NCBI RefSeq assembly: GCF_900110605.1
Contig: NZ_FOFI01000004.1
Span: 1-64,000 of the forward strand
Reading direction: 5' to 3'
Length of the DNA: 64,000 nt
From: Epilithonimonas lactis
GTDB taxonomy: Bacteria > Bacteroidota > Bacteroidia > Flavobacteriales > Weeksellaceae
Shown here: positions 44,881-55,701 of the stretch, piece after piece
How positions within the stretch are numbered: the stretch's first letter is position 1
Layout of the letters: each line of letters opens with the position of its first letter
Translations under genes and position numbers: made by a program
Notes under the pieces: model-generated
Told to the model about the DNA's origin: nothing
Databases searched by the model: none
What the model saw: only the letters and a program-made list of their open reading frames with translations

Positions 44881-46093
44881 AAAGTTGGGCGATCTTGTCA
44901 AATTTATCAGTAACAAAAATACTGATGGAAACGCAACAATATTATTTGGGATTAATATTGATAAATTTTTTATGCCATCTGTGGCAAATATTATTGGTGT
45001 TGATTTAAAAAAATATAAAGTTGTAAAAAAATATCAATTTGCTTGCAACCGAATGCACGTTGGTCGTGATGAAAGACTGCCTATTTCGATGTCAACTTTT
45101 GATTATGATTTTATAGTTTCTCCAGCTTATGATGTTTTTGAAGTAATTTCTTCTAATGTTTTGCCAGAATATCTGATGTTATGGTTTAGACGTAAAGAAT
45201 TTGACAGACAATGTTGGTTCTACACCGATGCGGATGTAAGAGGAGGACTTCATTTGGATGCATTAAAGTCTATTGAAATAAAAGTTCCTTCCATCGAAGA
45301 ACAGCGACAAATTGTTGCGCAATACCAAAGCATAGCTAACAAAATAAAAGTCAACGAGCAGATTTGCGAAAAACTGGAAGCGACTGCGCAGGCCTTGTAT
45401 AAAAATTGGTTTGTAGATTTTGAGTTTCCAAATGAAGAGGGAAAACCGTATAAATCTTCTGGTGGACAAATGGTTTGGAATGAAGAGCTTGGGAAGGAGA
45501 TTCCGGAGGGATGGGAAGTTGGAACTATTGGAGATTTAGTTGATACTCAATATGGATTTACTGATAGTGCACATCCATCTAAAGGTACTGCAAAGTTTTT
45601 AAGAATCACTGATATAGTGGGAAATTATATAAAATGGGATGATGTTCCTTATTGTAATATACTAACAAAAGATATTTATAAATATTCTGTTGAATTTGGA
45701 GATTTCTTGATTAGCCGAACTGGTGCAAATGTTGGGTATGGAAAAATGATTGGAAAACATACGCCCTTGGCTGTCTTTGCGTCATTTCTTGTTAGACTTA
45801 AACCAAAATCCACTGTCTATATTTCATATCTATATTGTTTAATTATAAGCAAATTCTATAAAGATTTTGTTTTATCAAATTCAGAAGGCTCTGCACAACC
45901 ACAAGCAAATGCAAACATTCTTACAAAAATGGATTGCTTAGTTGCTACCAGTGAAGAGTATGAAAAATTCAATGAAGAAATTTTACCAGTAGTACATTTT
46001 AAAGAAATTTTAGATATCCAAACCCAAAAACTCACACAACTGCAAAGTTTGTTGTTGTCGCGGTTGGCGGTTGGAGAGGAAGTGAGTGCGTAA
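44870..46093 (+). CDS. hsdS: Type I restriction specificity subunit
   Basis: 407 aa. Two target-recognition domains (about 1-140 and 205-350), each followed by a conserved helical spacer: PSIEEQRQIVAQYQSIANKIKVNEQICEKLEATAQALYKNWF after the first and a similar HFKEILDIQTQKLTQLQSLLLSRL at the end. It recognises the bipartite DNA site. The first TRD is short and rather divergent, but the frame is intact. Confidence 0.94.
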   Translation: MSYRKLGDLVKFISNKNTDGNATILFGINIDKFFMPSVANIIGVDLKKYKVVKKYQFACNRMHVGRDERLPISMSTFDYDFIVSPAYDVFEVISSNVLPEYLMLWFRRKEFDRQCWFYTDADVRGGLHLDALKSIEIKVPSIEEQRQIVAQYQSIANKIKVNEQICEKLEATAQALYKNWFVDFEFPNEEGKPYKSSGGQMVWNEELGKEIPEGWEVGTIGDLVDTQYGFTDSAHPSKGTAKFLRITDIVGNYIKWDDVPYCNILTKDIYKYSVEFGDFLISRTGANVGYGKMIGKHTPLAVFASFLVRLKPKSTVYISYLYCLIISKFYKDFVLSNSEGSAQPQANANILTKMDCLVATSEEYEKFNEEILPVVHFKEILDIQTQKLTQLQSLLLSRLAVGEEVSA

Positions 46094-46130
46094 ATAAAAA
46101 ACAAAAACTGATAACTATAAAAACTAAAAT

Positions 46131-48566
46131 ATGATCAAGAAAATTAATATTAATAATCTTGGATTATTTAAAAATTTTCAATGGGATGTTGCAATTCGAA
46201 GTAATCCTGGCAATAATATTATCCCATTGAATAAAGAAAACATTCTTTATGGAAGAAATTATTCCGGAAAAACTACTCTGTCAAGAATAATTAGAGCTTT
46301 AGAAACCAAAGAACTATCGCCAAAATACCTTAATCCAGAATTTGAAATTATACTAACTGATAATTCAACGATTGATCAATCTAATTTTCATGAGAATACA
46401 TTAAACGTAAGATGTTTTAATGAGGACTTTATAAAGGAAAATTTAAGTTTTATTATTAATCCTGATTCAGAGATTAAACCATTCGCTATTCTTGGAGAAA
46501 ATAGCGAAATAGAAGCACAAATAGAAGCTATTAAAAATGAATTGGGCGACAGTAATGAAGATTCTAAAACTATAAAATACAAAGAATTAGCTGATTTGTC
46601 TGAATTGGCTAGCACGCATAATACAGATTTGATAGGGTTAAAAAGAACGTTAGACACTCAATTGACAAATAAAGCAACTGGAAATACCGATAGTATAAAA
46701 CAACAGCATTTAAAGTTTGGTGACATCAATTATAATAAAACGAAACTACTACACGAAATTAATGAAGTTCTTTTACCAGCATTTACATCTATTGATGCAA
46801 ATAAAGAAACTACAAATCTTGAGCAGATTAATGAAATAGAAAAAATAAGTGTTGCACACTCTGTCAATTTTATAAATGCTTATGAAAGTGAGTTACCAGA
46901 AATAAAAATAGCTTTAGAACAAACTTTATTAGATAATAATAAAATTGCGGAACTATTAGCAAATTCTAGTATAAATGAGTGGGTTAAAAAAGGATATGAT
47001 ATTCATTCAGAAGATAGAAATTGTACTTGTAAGTTTTGTGGTAATCTTATATCAGAATCTCGTTGGACAGAATTAGATAATCATTTTGATGAAGAGTCAA
47101 AAAAGCTTGAAGAAACTTTAAACGTTTTTAAAGAAAAAATTGCAAGAGAAATAGATTCTCTTAGTAATATTAAATTAGCAAATAAAGAGCTCTTCTATAT
47201 TAGTTTTCATAATGAACTTAATGAATGTTCAGAATCATTTAATACTCAAATTTTAAATTATAAAGCAGATTTAGAGTTCTTACTTTCTAAAATTGATGAA
47301 CGTTTACTTTCAATTCATATTCCAATTATATATGACTACACTACAACTTTTTCGCAAACCGATTTTTCAGCTACAATAGAACTTTATGATGATATTAAGA
47401 ATCGCAACAACACATATTCAACTGAATTATCAGGAAAAATTTCTGAAGCAAAAAAAGAGCTTAGACTCTTAGAGGTTAAACGTTTTGTAAATACTATTCA
47501 ATATAGCACCCAATTACAAAATATTTCAAGTAAAGAAACAGAATATACAAGTAAAGAAACAGAAAGAAAAGAAGTAGATGATTATATAAAATTAAAAGAG
47601 AAAGAAATTATTGAATTATCACGTCAATTGAATAATGAAGAAGAAGGAGCAAGAAAAGTAAATGATTATCTACAAAATTATTTTGGTCATCAAAACTTGG
47701 AATTACAAGCAATTGAAGAAGAAGTAGATTCGGATAAAAAGATTAGGTTTAACATAGTACGGGATGGTAATATTGCCTATCACTTGAGCGAAGGGGAATG
47801 TAGCATTATTTCATTTTGCTACTTTATGGCTAAATTAGATGATATTCATACTGCTGGTGAAAAACCCATAATATTGATTGATGATCCTATATCAAGTTTA
47901 GACTCAAATCATATTTTTTACGTTTATAGCCTTATAAATAATGAACTATTTGTAAAAAAACGTTTTGAACAAATTTTTATTTCTACACATAATTTGGAAT
48001 TTTTTAAATATTTAAAAATGTTGAAATTTTCAAAAGTTGATAGGCAGACACAAAGCGAGTATTTTTTAGTCAATAGATTTGAAAACAAATGCAATATTAG
48101 TTTAATGCCTTCGTATTTAAAAGATTATGTAACTGAATTCAATTATTTATTTCATCAAATATATAAGTGTGCTAAACACGATACAGTTTCAGATCTAAAT
48201 CTTGATGTATTCTATAATTTTGGTAATAATTTGAGAAAATTTTTGGAGGTATATTTATTCTACAAATATCCAAGTAAGCTAAATAGTTCGGATGGTAATT
48301 CGAGCAATAATAAAAGATTAATTAAATTTTTTGGTGAAAACCAAACTGTTTTGTTAATTGAAAGAATAACAAATGAATTCTCGCACTTAGAAGAAAACTC
48401 TGGTAGAAGTACGCAACCAATAGATGTGCCTGAAATGAAAACAGTTGCGGAATTTATTTTATCATCTATTAGACTAAAAGATGAAGAACAATATAACGCT
48501 CTTTTGGAAAGTATAGGTATAGCTCAAGTGATTGAACAAGTGACCGTAAATCCAAATTTAAATTAA
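46131..48566 (+). CDS. RloC/PrrC-like anticodon nuclease (AAA_13)
   Basis: 811 aa. An ABC-type ATPase with Walker A YGRNYSGKTTL (about 40-50) and Walker B ILIDDPISSLDSNH (about 578-592). Long coiled coils surround a CKFCGN zinc-hook-like motif near 303. In the C-terminal region R702, E706 and H752 (LRKFLE ... NEFSH) are placed like the Arg-Glu-His triad of PrrC. PrrC and RloC cleave tRNA anticodon loops and are usually held silent by the type I R-M complex; the location between hsdS and hsdR fits this. The triad assignment is by eye. Confidence 0.8.
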   Translation: MIKKININNLGLFKNFQWDVAIRSNPGNNIIPLNKENILYGRNYSGKTTLSRIIRALETKELSPKYLNPEFEIILTDNSTIDQSNFHENTLNVRCFNEDFIKENLSFIINPDSEIKPFAILGENSEIEAQIEAIKNELGDSNEDSKTIKYKELADLSELASTHNTDLIGLKRTLDTQLTNKATGNTDSIKQQHLKFGDINYNKTKLLHEINEVLLPAFTSIDANKETTNLEQINEIEKISVAHSVNFINAYESELPEIKIALEQTLLDNNKIAELLANSSINEWVKKGYDIHSEDRNCTCKFCGNLISESRWTELDNHFDEESKKLEETLNVFKEKIAREIDSLSNIKLANKELFYISFHNELNECSESFNTQILNYKADLEFLLSKIDERLLSIHIPIIYDYTTTFSQTDFSATIELYDDIKNRNNTYSTELSGKISEAKKELRLLEVKRFVNTIQYSTQLQNISSKETEYTSKETERKEVDDYIKLKEKEIIELSRQLNNEEEGARKVNDYLQNYFGHQNLELQAIEEEVDSDKKIRFNIVRDGNIAYHLSEGECSIISFCYFMAKLDDIHTAGEKPIILIDDPISSLDSNHIFYVYSLINNELFVKKRFEQIFISTHNLEFFKYLKMLKFSKVDRQTQSEYFLVNRFENKCNISLMPSYLKDYVTEFNYLFHQIYKCAKHDTVSDLNLDVFYNFGNNLRKFLEVYLFYKYPSKLNSSDGNSSNNKRLIKFFGENQTVLLIERITNEFSHLEENSGRSTQPIDVPEMKTVAEFILSSIRLKDEEQYNALLESIGIAQVIEQVTVNPNLN

Positions 48567-48593
48567 AGTAAGAATTAAAAGAAAGAACCAATA

Positions 48594-50303
48594 ATGGACG
48601 CATCAAAAAAAACAATCAATGATATTTTTAACGGTAACCGTATTTTAGAAATTCCCTTTTTTCAGAGAGCTTACGTTTGGGGTGAAAAACAATGGGAGAG
48701 ACTCTTAGAAGATATGGAAGCAGTTTCAAAAACGAACAAACCTTATTTTTTAGGTTCCGTAATTCTTAAACAACAACAAACCTCGTCAGCAAGTAAAGTT
48801 GGCGATATTCGAACTTTAATCGATGGTCAACAAAGGTTAACAACATTAAATATTTTTTTTAAAGTTCTGTGTTTGAAAAGTGGTAAAAATGCAATGTTTG
48901 ATAGGACTTTCAGATTAATGACCGATGAATTAGCCTTATCACACAGTCATAATGATATAGATAAGTTTACCGAAGTTTTGTCTGTAAATGATTTAGTTGA
49001 TTTGCCTGGAGAAGATAATATTACTAAATGCTATGGCTATTTTAAAAAGTCAATCAATGTTGACAATTTAGATTTTCAAAAAATACTTGCAAATATATTA
49101 TTTGTTGGAATCGACTTAGATCCAAATGAAGATGAACAACAAATATTTGACACAATTAATTCTTTGGGGGTAACATTGACAACTGCTGAGCTTTTGAAAA
49201 ATTATTTTTTCAACCGTGATATTAAACTTTACGAAAAGTACTGGAAAAACCTTTTTGAAAAGGATGAAGATGTAAAAAAATATTGGGATCGTGAGATAAC
49301 AGCTGGTCGAGTAAAGAGAACATTTATAGATTTATTTTTTGATGCATTCCTTCAAATCAAGATACAAGACAAAAGTTTCGGCGTAAAAACTGAAGATAAA
49401 ATTGCTTATGCTCGTGGCGAACATTTGTTTGAATCATATAAAGACTTCATTAAAAATTATCTCGATGGAAACAATAATATATTACTAAATGAAATTAAAG
49501 AGTATGCGGAAATATTTGCAAAAAACTTTGATTACGAAATCATTAATAGAGAGATATCTTCAAGCAACCATATAGAAAGATTAAATGCTATAATTTTCGG
49601 ACTAGATAACAGCACATTGATTTCGTATGTACTCTATGTTTTAAAAAATGTATCAAATACCGTAGAACAAGATGATATATTCCAGTTTCTAGAGTCATAC
49701 ATAATGAGAAGGATGGTTGCACATACAACGAATAAAAATTATAATCAGTTATTTACGGAAAGATTCATAGGTAACAAGATTCTGACTGTTCAAGGTATTA
49801 AAGAATTTATTGAAAAAAGTACAGATACATCTACGTTTATTCCGACAAATGAAGAAGTTTTAGAAGGCTTTAATAAATCAATTTTAATCAATAAACAGTC
49901 TGCGGGAATTTTATATTTATTAGAATCTAAGCATCGAAAATCTCATCTGCATTCTACAGCTTTGTTAGGAATTAACAAATACAGTTTAGAGCACTTAATG
50001 CCAAAAAACTGGTCTAAAAACTGGGGAATATTACCAACCCAAGATGATACCATCAAAAGGAGTCGAAAATTGTTGACACTCGGTAACTTAACGATCATCA
50101 CGCAGTCCTTAAATTCGTCAATACGGGATTCAGATTGGCAAACAAAAAAAGAAGGAAAAGGTGATAAAAAAGGATTAGAGGACTACGCGTCAGGTCTTGA
50201 AACGATGAACAAGTATTTAACACTAAGCATCTGGGATGAGAATGCTATAAATACTAGAGCAAAAGACCTTTATGAGATAGCAGAAAAAGTTTGGGCAATA
50301 TAG
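48594..50303 (+). CDS. DUF262/DUF1524 (GmrSD-like) protein
   Basis: 569 aa. The N-terminal DUF262 domain has IPFFQRAYVWGEKQW and the signature DGQQRLTTL (about 79-87). The C-terminal DUF1524 HNH-type domain has YSLEHLMPKNW (about 460) and LGNLTIITQSLNSSIRDSDW. This combination occurs in GmrSD-type modification-dependent enzymes, where DUF262 hydrolyses nucleotide and the HNH domain cuts modified phage DNA. Its insertion between rloC-like and hsdR genes suggests a composite defence locus. Confidence 0.85.
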   Translation: MDASKKTINDIFNGNRILEIPFFQRAYVWGEKQWERLLEDMEAVSKTNKPYFLGSVILKQQQTSSASKVGDIRTLIDGQQRLTTLNIFFKVLCLKSGKNAMFDRTFRLMTDELALSHSHNDIDKFTEVLSVNDLVDLPGEDNITKCYGYFKKSINVDNLDFQKILANILFVGIDLDPNEDEQQIFDTINSLGVTLTTAELLKNYFFNRDIKLYEKYWKNLFEKDEDVKKYWDREITAGRVKRTFIDLFFDAFLQIKIQDKSFGVKTEDKIAYARGEHLFESYKDFIKNYLDGNNNILLNEIKEYAEIFAKNFDYEIINREISSSNHIERLNAIIFGLDNSTLISYVLYVLKNVSNTVEQDDIFQFLESYIMRRMVAHTTNKNYNQLFTERFIGNKILTVQGIKEFIEKSTDTSTFIPTNEEVLEGFNKSILINKQSAGILYLLESKHRKSHLHSTALLGINKYSLEHLMPKNWSKNWGILPTQDDTIKRSRKLLTLGNLTIITQSLNSSIRDSDWQTKKEGKGDKKGLEDYASGLETMNKYLTLSIWDENAINTRAKDLYEIAEKVWAI

Positions 50304-50311
50304 ACAGAAAA

Positions 50312-53300
50312 ATGAAATACAACGAATCCCAATTAGAAAAATCATTCATCCATCTTTTGAAAGAAGAAGGTTATGTGTATGTGAATGGCAAAGATGTAGT
50401 TCGGGCATCGCATCAGGAGGTTTTGATTCGGGAAGACCTGAGTGATTTTCTGTTGTCACGTTATCCCGATTTGGAAACGATAGAACTGGAAACCCTTATC
50501 AATGAATTGGCGTACCAACCTGCATCCAATCTGTATGACAGCAATAAATACATTGGCAAACTCTTGGCAGACGGTCTGATTTTTAAGAGAAACAATCCGG
50601 CTAAAAAAGATTTGCACATCCGCTACATCGATATAGATTCAACCAGTCTTTTAAAAACCAATCGCTTTAAGATTGTGAACCAGCTGGAGATTCAGGGAAA
50701 AGAATTACGGATTCCGGATTTGATTCTGTATATCAATGGGATTCCGGTGGTGGTTTTTGAGTTTAAAACAACGATAGAAGAAGAGGTTACGATTTATGAT
50801 GCTTACAAACAACTGAGTATCCGCTACCGAAGAGATATTCCAGAACTGATGAAATACAATGCGTTCTGCATCATCAGCGACGGCGTGAACAACAAAGCTG
50901 GTTCTATATTTGCACCTTACGACTTTTTCTACGGTTGGCATAAAATAACAGGCGAAGAAAAGAAAGCACTGACGGGAATTCATACCGCCACCTCCATCGT
51001 CCACGGAATGCTGAACAAGCAAAGGCTTTGTGACATTCTGCATCACTTCATTTGGTTTCCCGATACGACTAAAAAAGAAGAAAAAATCCTGTGCCGCTAT
51101 CCGCAGTACTATGCTGCCAACAAGCTGTTTGACAATATTCAAAAGCACCGCAAACCGGAAGGCGACGGAAAAGGCGGAACTTATTTTGGAGCTACAGGTT
51201 GCGGAAAGAGTTACACAATGCTTTACCTTTCCAGACTGTTGATGCGGTCTACGCAATTGGCAAGTCCGACGATCATTATTATTTCTGACCGTACCGATCT
51301 GGACGATCAGTTATCAAGAGATTTTACCAACGCCAAAGATTTTATTGGCGATGAAAACATCATTAATATAGAATCAAGAACCGATCTTCGCACAAGATTG
51401 CGGGGCAGAGAAAGTGGTGGTGTTTTTCTGACGACTGTTCAGAAATTTGCAGAAGACAGCGAGATTTTGAGCGACCGCACCAATATCATCTGTATTTCCG
51501 ATGAAGCGCACCGTTCGCAGGTCAATCTGGATTTGAAAGTCCGCATCGATGAAGACGGCGTGAAAAAATCCTATGGTTTTGCCAAATACCTTCACGATTC
51601 GCTTCCCAACGCAACGTATGTAGGATTTACAGGAACACCGATTGATAAAACACTGGATGTTTTTGGTCCGGTGGTAGATTCTTACACGATGTTTGAATCT
51701 GTGGTAGATGAAATCACAGTTCGTTTAGTTTATGAAGGTCGTGCTGCAAAAGTAAATCTAAACCATTCTAAAGTGGTGGAAATTGAACAGTATTATCAAA
51801 ATGCGGTTGCAGAAGGCGCTTCGGAATACCACGTGGAAGCCAGCCAAAAAGCGATTGCCAAAATGGAAGTGATTCTGGGTGACCCAGGAAGAATTGAAGC
51901 CATTGCACAGGATTTTATTGGCCACTATGAAAAAAGAATCGAGGAGAAAGCGACCGTAGCCGGAAAAGTGATGTTTGTCTGTGCTTCGCGGGAGATTGCT
52001 TATAAATTATTCAAAGAAATCATCAAACTAAGACCGGAATGGAATGAGCAAGCCATTGCGGAACATCTGAGCGAGAAAGAACAAAAGGAAATAAAACCCA
52101 TCGAACGCATCAAAATGGTGATGACCAGAAGCAAAGATGATGAAGAAAGTCTGTGGAATCTTCTCGGAACAAAAGAAGACCGAAAGGAACTGGACAGACA
52201 GTTTAAACAGATGCACTCCAACTTCAAAATAGCCATTGTGGTGGATATGTGGCTCACAGGTTTTGATGTTCCGTTTCTCGACACGATTTACATTGATAAA
52301 CCTTTGCAGACGCATAATTTGATTCAGACGATTTCCCGAGTGAACAGAAAGTTTGAAGGGAAAGACAAAGGTTTGGTGGTAGATTATATCGGCATCAAGA
52401 AAAACCTGAACCACGCTTTGGGAATGTTTAACAACACAACAGCAGCCGATGATTTTGAAGAAATTGACAAAGCTGTGATAATCGTAAAAGATCAACTGGA
52501 ACTTTTGCGACAGTTTTTCTACCAGTTCGATACGACAGATTATTTTACAGGTTCGCCAATTGAACAGTTAAATTGCCTGAACCGCGCTTCTGAAGTTGTG
52601 TTGATGACAGAAAAGTCTGAAAAGTTCTTTGTAGATGTGACCAAGAAACTGAAAGCAGCCTACAATCTCACTTGCGGTTCTGAAATCTTTAATGAAAAAG
52701 AAACCGATGAGATTCATTTCTACTTTGCCATTAAATCAATTGTTGTAAAACTGACCAAAGGCGATGCTCCTGATACCGCACAGATGAATGCGAAAGTGAG
52801 CAAAATGGTGGAAGATGCCATCGTTTCAGAAGGTGTGGAAGAAATTTTTAAACTGGACGACAACAAAGCCAATGCAATTGATTTGTTTAATGATAAGTTT
52901 TTGGAGAAAATAGATGCCCTGGAACTGCCGAATACAAAAATCAAAATCCTTGAGAGACTGCTGAAACAAGCCATCTCTGATTTTAAAAAAGTAAACAAGG
53001 TAAAAGGCATTGAGTTTTCTGAAAGGCTTCAAAAAATCATCAACAGCTACAACGAGCGAAGTGAAGCCGACCTGCTGGATTACGACGGCATCCAAGCTGA
53101 TACTTCGGAACAGATTCTCGACCTGATCTTAAAACTTCGTACCGAAATGGCATCGTTTGAAGATCTCGGCATTAACTACGAAGAGAAAGCTTTCTACGAT
53201 ATTCTGGATATGATCTGTAAGCAATACGGTTTTGAATTTGACAAAGACAAAATGCTGGAACTAGCCAGAGAAATCAAAAAGATAGTAGACGACACCGCCA

Positions 53301-53455
53301 AATTTCCGGACTGGAGCGATAGAGATGATATCAAAGCTCAGTTGAAAATGGAAATTATCGTCAAGCTTCATCAGTTCGGTTATCCACCGATTACGCAGGA
53401 TGAGGTTTATAAGAATGTGCTGGAGCAGGCGGAGAATTTTAAGAGGAATAGGTAA
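50312..53455 (+). CDS. hsdR: Type I restriction endonuclease subunit R
   Basis: 1047 aa from ATG 50312 (MKYNESQLEKSF). An ATG at 50291 would overlap the upstream gene by 13 bases without conserved sequence. Nuclease motif IPDLILYINGIPVVVFEFKT (D, E, K; about 134-153), Walker A GATGCGKSYT (about 293), DEAH in CISDEAHRSQ (about 398), motif III FTGTP and motif VI QTISRVNRK are all present. It translocates and cuts DNA lacking HsdM methylation. Confidence 0.95.
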   Translation: MKYNESQLEKSFIHLLKEEGYVYVNGKDVVRASHQEVLIREDLSDFLLSRYPDLETIELETLINELAYQPASNLYDSNKYIGKLLADGLIFKRNNPAKKDLHIRYIDIDSTSLLKTNRFKIVNQLEIQGKELRIPDLILYINGIPVVVFEFKTTIEEEVTIYDAYKQLSIRYRRDIPELMKYNAFCIISDGVNNKAGSIFAPYDFFYGWHKITGEEKKALTGIHTATSIVHGMLNKQRLCDILHHFIWFPDTTKKEEKILCRYPQYYAANKLFDNIQKHRKPEGDGKGGTYFGATGCGKSYTMLYLSRLLMRSTQLASPTIIIISDRTDLDDQLSRDFTNAKDFIGDENIINIESRTDLRTRLRGRESGGVFLTTVQKFAEDSEILSDRTNIICISDEAHRSQVNLDLKVRIDEDGVKKSYGFAKYLHDSLPNATYVGFTGTPIDKTLDVFGPVVDSYTMFESVVDEITVRLVYEGRAAKVNLNHSKVVEIEQYYQNAVAEGASEYHVEASQKAIAKMEVILGDPGRIEAIAQDFIGHYEKRIEEKATVAGKVMFVCASREIAYKLFKEIIKLRPEWNEQAIAEHLSEKEQKEIKPIERIKMVMTRSKDDEESLWNLLGTKEDRKELDRQFKQMHSNFKIAIVVDMWLTGFDVPFLDTIYIDKPLQTHNLIQTISRVNRKFEGKDKGLVVDYIGIKKNLNHALGMFNNTTAADDFEEIDKAVIIVKDQLELLRQFFYQFDTTDYFTGSPIEQLNCLNRASEVVLMTEKSEKFFVDVTKKLKAAYNLTCGSEIFNEKETDEIHFYFAIKSIVVKLTKGDAPDTAQMNAKVSKMVEDAIVSEGVEEIFKLDDNKANAIDLFNDKFLEKIDALELPNTKIKILERLLKQAISDFKKVNKVKGIEFSERLQKIINSYNERSEADLLDYDGIQADTSEQILDLILKLRTEMASFEDLGINYEEKAFYDILDMICKQYGFEFDKDKMLELAREIKKIVDDTAKFPDWSDRDDIKAQLKMEIIVKLHQFGYPPITQDEVYKNVLEQAENFKRNR

Positions 53456-53457
53456 AT

Positions 53458-54039
53458 ATGAATTTAGATATTAAGAAACGCATTGATTCTATTGCGCACC
53501 CCGAAGCAATTAAATTATTTTTTGCTTTAATCAATCAATTTATTAAAAACAATGTTATCTCTGAAACTGATGAAAGATTCGTCTTAAATGTAAGGAATGA
53601 TAATAGAAAGAGGTTTTCTGTTAATTTAAATAGTCGTATGATTCTTTACATTAATGGTGGATATGAGTTCGGTTTTATGATTGATCAAGAGGATTGGAAA
53701 AATTTTGAAAATATTACTATTACAAAAAAGGAATCTTTCGAAAAATACGAGCCTGCTGCATTTCTTGTAACTTTCTCTTTCGATGAAGTGGTTGAAAATA
53801 GAGATTTGATTACAAAATATTGGTTAAAAAGCTGTAAAGAATATCTGCCAAGCCAGCAAAGATCTCAATATCGAAAACATCATATGCCAGAGCTTTTTAA
53901 CATTGCAACAAAGAGCGAATTATTAGACAAATATTTAATGGATCCTATAGAAAGCTATTCAAAGTTTCAACAGATAATAATTGATTTTAAGGAGTATATT
54001 AAAAGTGAGGATTCAAAATTAAATAATTTTGAAATTTAA
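53458..54039 (+). pseudogene. N-terminal part of McrB-like gene (in-frame stop)
   Basis: 193 aa, beginning MNLDIKKRIDSIAHPEAIKLFF, two bases after hsdR. The TAA at 54037-54039 is in the same frame as the McrB AAA+ gene. The 49 codons between 54040 and 54186 are open and read like a continuing domain (KYVWISDAERIIGQ ... IWIELHFDK). So one ochre codon divides what is probably a single ~747-codon gene: an N-terminal DNA-recognition region fused to McrB AAA+. It could still be expressed as two polypeptides. Confidence 0.65.
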
Positions 54040-54186
54040 AAGATTTATCAAAAATATGTATGGATTTCAGATGCAGAGAGAATAATTGGACAAAGTAGTT
54101 TTTGTCACTATGAATTAATAACTAGAGATAAATATCCTGAAAAAATTTGGATAGAACTTCATTTTGATAAGAGATTAAAAAAAGAA

Positions 54187-55701
54187 ATGAAAAAAAATCT
54201 CAATTATTTGTTAGATGATGATTTATTTTGGAATAGCGAACACGGAGAGGAATTGAGCTTAGCATTGAAAAAAAATATGGATTTCAATGATGCAGAATTA
54301 TTTCCCAAACTGGAAAGTGGAATTACTAAGATAGAAGAAAAATTTGGACAAATAGTTAGAGATTTTTATTCCAAAGAAAAAAGTATTGAAGAAGAAAAAA
54401 TAAAAAGTACAATGCAAAATAAGCCGCTTAATCAAATACTTTACGGTCCACCAGGAACCGGAAAAACATTTAACACCATTAATAAAGCTATCAGCATTGC
54501 CAATCCTGAGTTTAATTTAAATGAACATAGGGAAATCTTAAAGAAAGAATATGACCGATTGGTAGAAGCGGAACAAATTGTGTTTACCACTTTTCATCAA
54601 AGTATGTCTTATGAAGATTTTATTGAAGGAATAAAACCAGTTATGACAGAAGATGAGGGTGAAGTAAATTATGAAATTCAAGATGGAATCTTCAAAGAAA
54701 TTTGTAAAACGGCTTCACAGGTAAACGAAATTACAGTTGTTGATAATTTTGAAGATAGTTGGGGAAAACTTATCGAGGTAGTTAAAGAAAATATAGCTGA
54801 CGATAAACTTGTTAAAATTGGATCGTGGGAGTATGGACTTTCAACAAAGGAATCCCTAAAATATTCATCATTAAATTCTCCATCTCAATATACTTTTACA
54901 ATAACAAAGCAAAATATTCTGGACACTTATCAGAATAAGCAAGCAAGACCTTCTGGTGCTTTTCAGAAAGATATGGAAGATGTTGTCAATTATATGAAGG
55001 CAAATTTACAGTTATCTGACTACAGAGAAAATAACGACAAAAAACAAAATGCGAGCAAAGAAAGGAATTACGTTTTAATCATTGACGAAATAAATCGCGG
55101 AAATGTCTCACAAATATTCGGCGAACTCATTACATTAATTGAAGAAAGTAAGCGATTAGGAAATTCAGAAGAATTACAGGTTACACTTCCTTACAGCAAA
55201 AAGAAATTCGGTGTTCCTTCAAACCTTTACATTATTGGCACAATGAATACAGCAGACCGAAGTGTGGAAGCATTGGATACAGCATTGCGACGCAGATTCA
55301 GTTTTGTAGAAATGATGCCGGATTCAAGTATTGTTGAAGAAGGTGATTTTACAGATCATCAGAGAGTTGCGATTATGAAAAAAATCAATCAGAGAATTGA
55401 ATTGCTGTTGGACAGAAATTATACTTTGGGACATTCTTATTTTATTAAAAATGATTTTAAGACTTCTTTTAAAAATGAGATTATTCCTCTGTTGCAGGAA
55501 TATTTCTACAATGACTGTGGTAAAATCGGATTGATTTTAGGAAGAGGTTTTGTAAGAGAGAAAGAAATTTCGAAAGTTAACCATCAAACAATATTTGCTG
55601 ATTTTGATACAAGAAATGAAATTGAAGTCATCAAATCATACGAATTGATTCCTTTCGAGGAAATAGATTTTGAAAATGCTTTAGACTTGTTACTTGCTTA
55701 A
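54187..55701 (+). CDS. mcrB: McrB-type AAA+ GTPase (possibly truncated N-terminus)
   Basis: 504 aa. Walker A LYGPPGTGKTF (about 84-94), Walker B VLIIDEINRGNVSQIFGEL (about 296-314) and the McrB signature MNTADRSVEALDTALRRRF (about 353) are present. McrB forms GTP-driven hexamers that, with McrC, cut DNA with modified cytosines. The ATG used here follows 49 open codons that belong to the upstream frame, so the N-terminal specificity domain may be missing. It overlaps mcrC by 8 bases. Confidence 0.88.
   Translation: MKKNLNYLLDDDLFWNSEHGEELSLALKKNMDFNDAELFPKLESGITKIEEKFGQIVRDFYSKEKSIEEEKIKSTMQNKPLNQILYGPPGTGKTFNTINKAISIANPEFNLNEHREILKKEYDRLVEAEQIVFTTFHQSMSYEDFIEGIKPVMTEDEGEVNYEIQDGIFKEICKTASQVNEITVVDNFEDSWGKLIEVVKENIADDKLVKIGSWEYGLSTKESLKYSSLNSPSQYTFTITKQNILDTYQNKQARPSGAFQKDMEDVVNYMKANLQLSDYRENNDKKQNASKERNYVLIIDEINRGNVSQIFGELITLIEESKRLGNSEELQVTLPYSKKKFGVPSNLYIIGTMNTADRSVEALDTALRRRFSFVEMMPDSSIVEEGDFTDHQRVAIMKKINQRIELLLDRNYTLGHSYFIKNDFKTSFKNEIIPLLQEYFYNDCGKIGLILGRGFVREKEISKVNHQTIFADFDTRNEIEVIKSYELIPFEEIDFENALDLLLA

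Noticed and set aside
50705-51256. A 183-aa open frame on the minus strand
   Set aside because: It lies wholly inside hsdR, opposite its nuclease and Walker A motifs, and has no family features.
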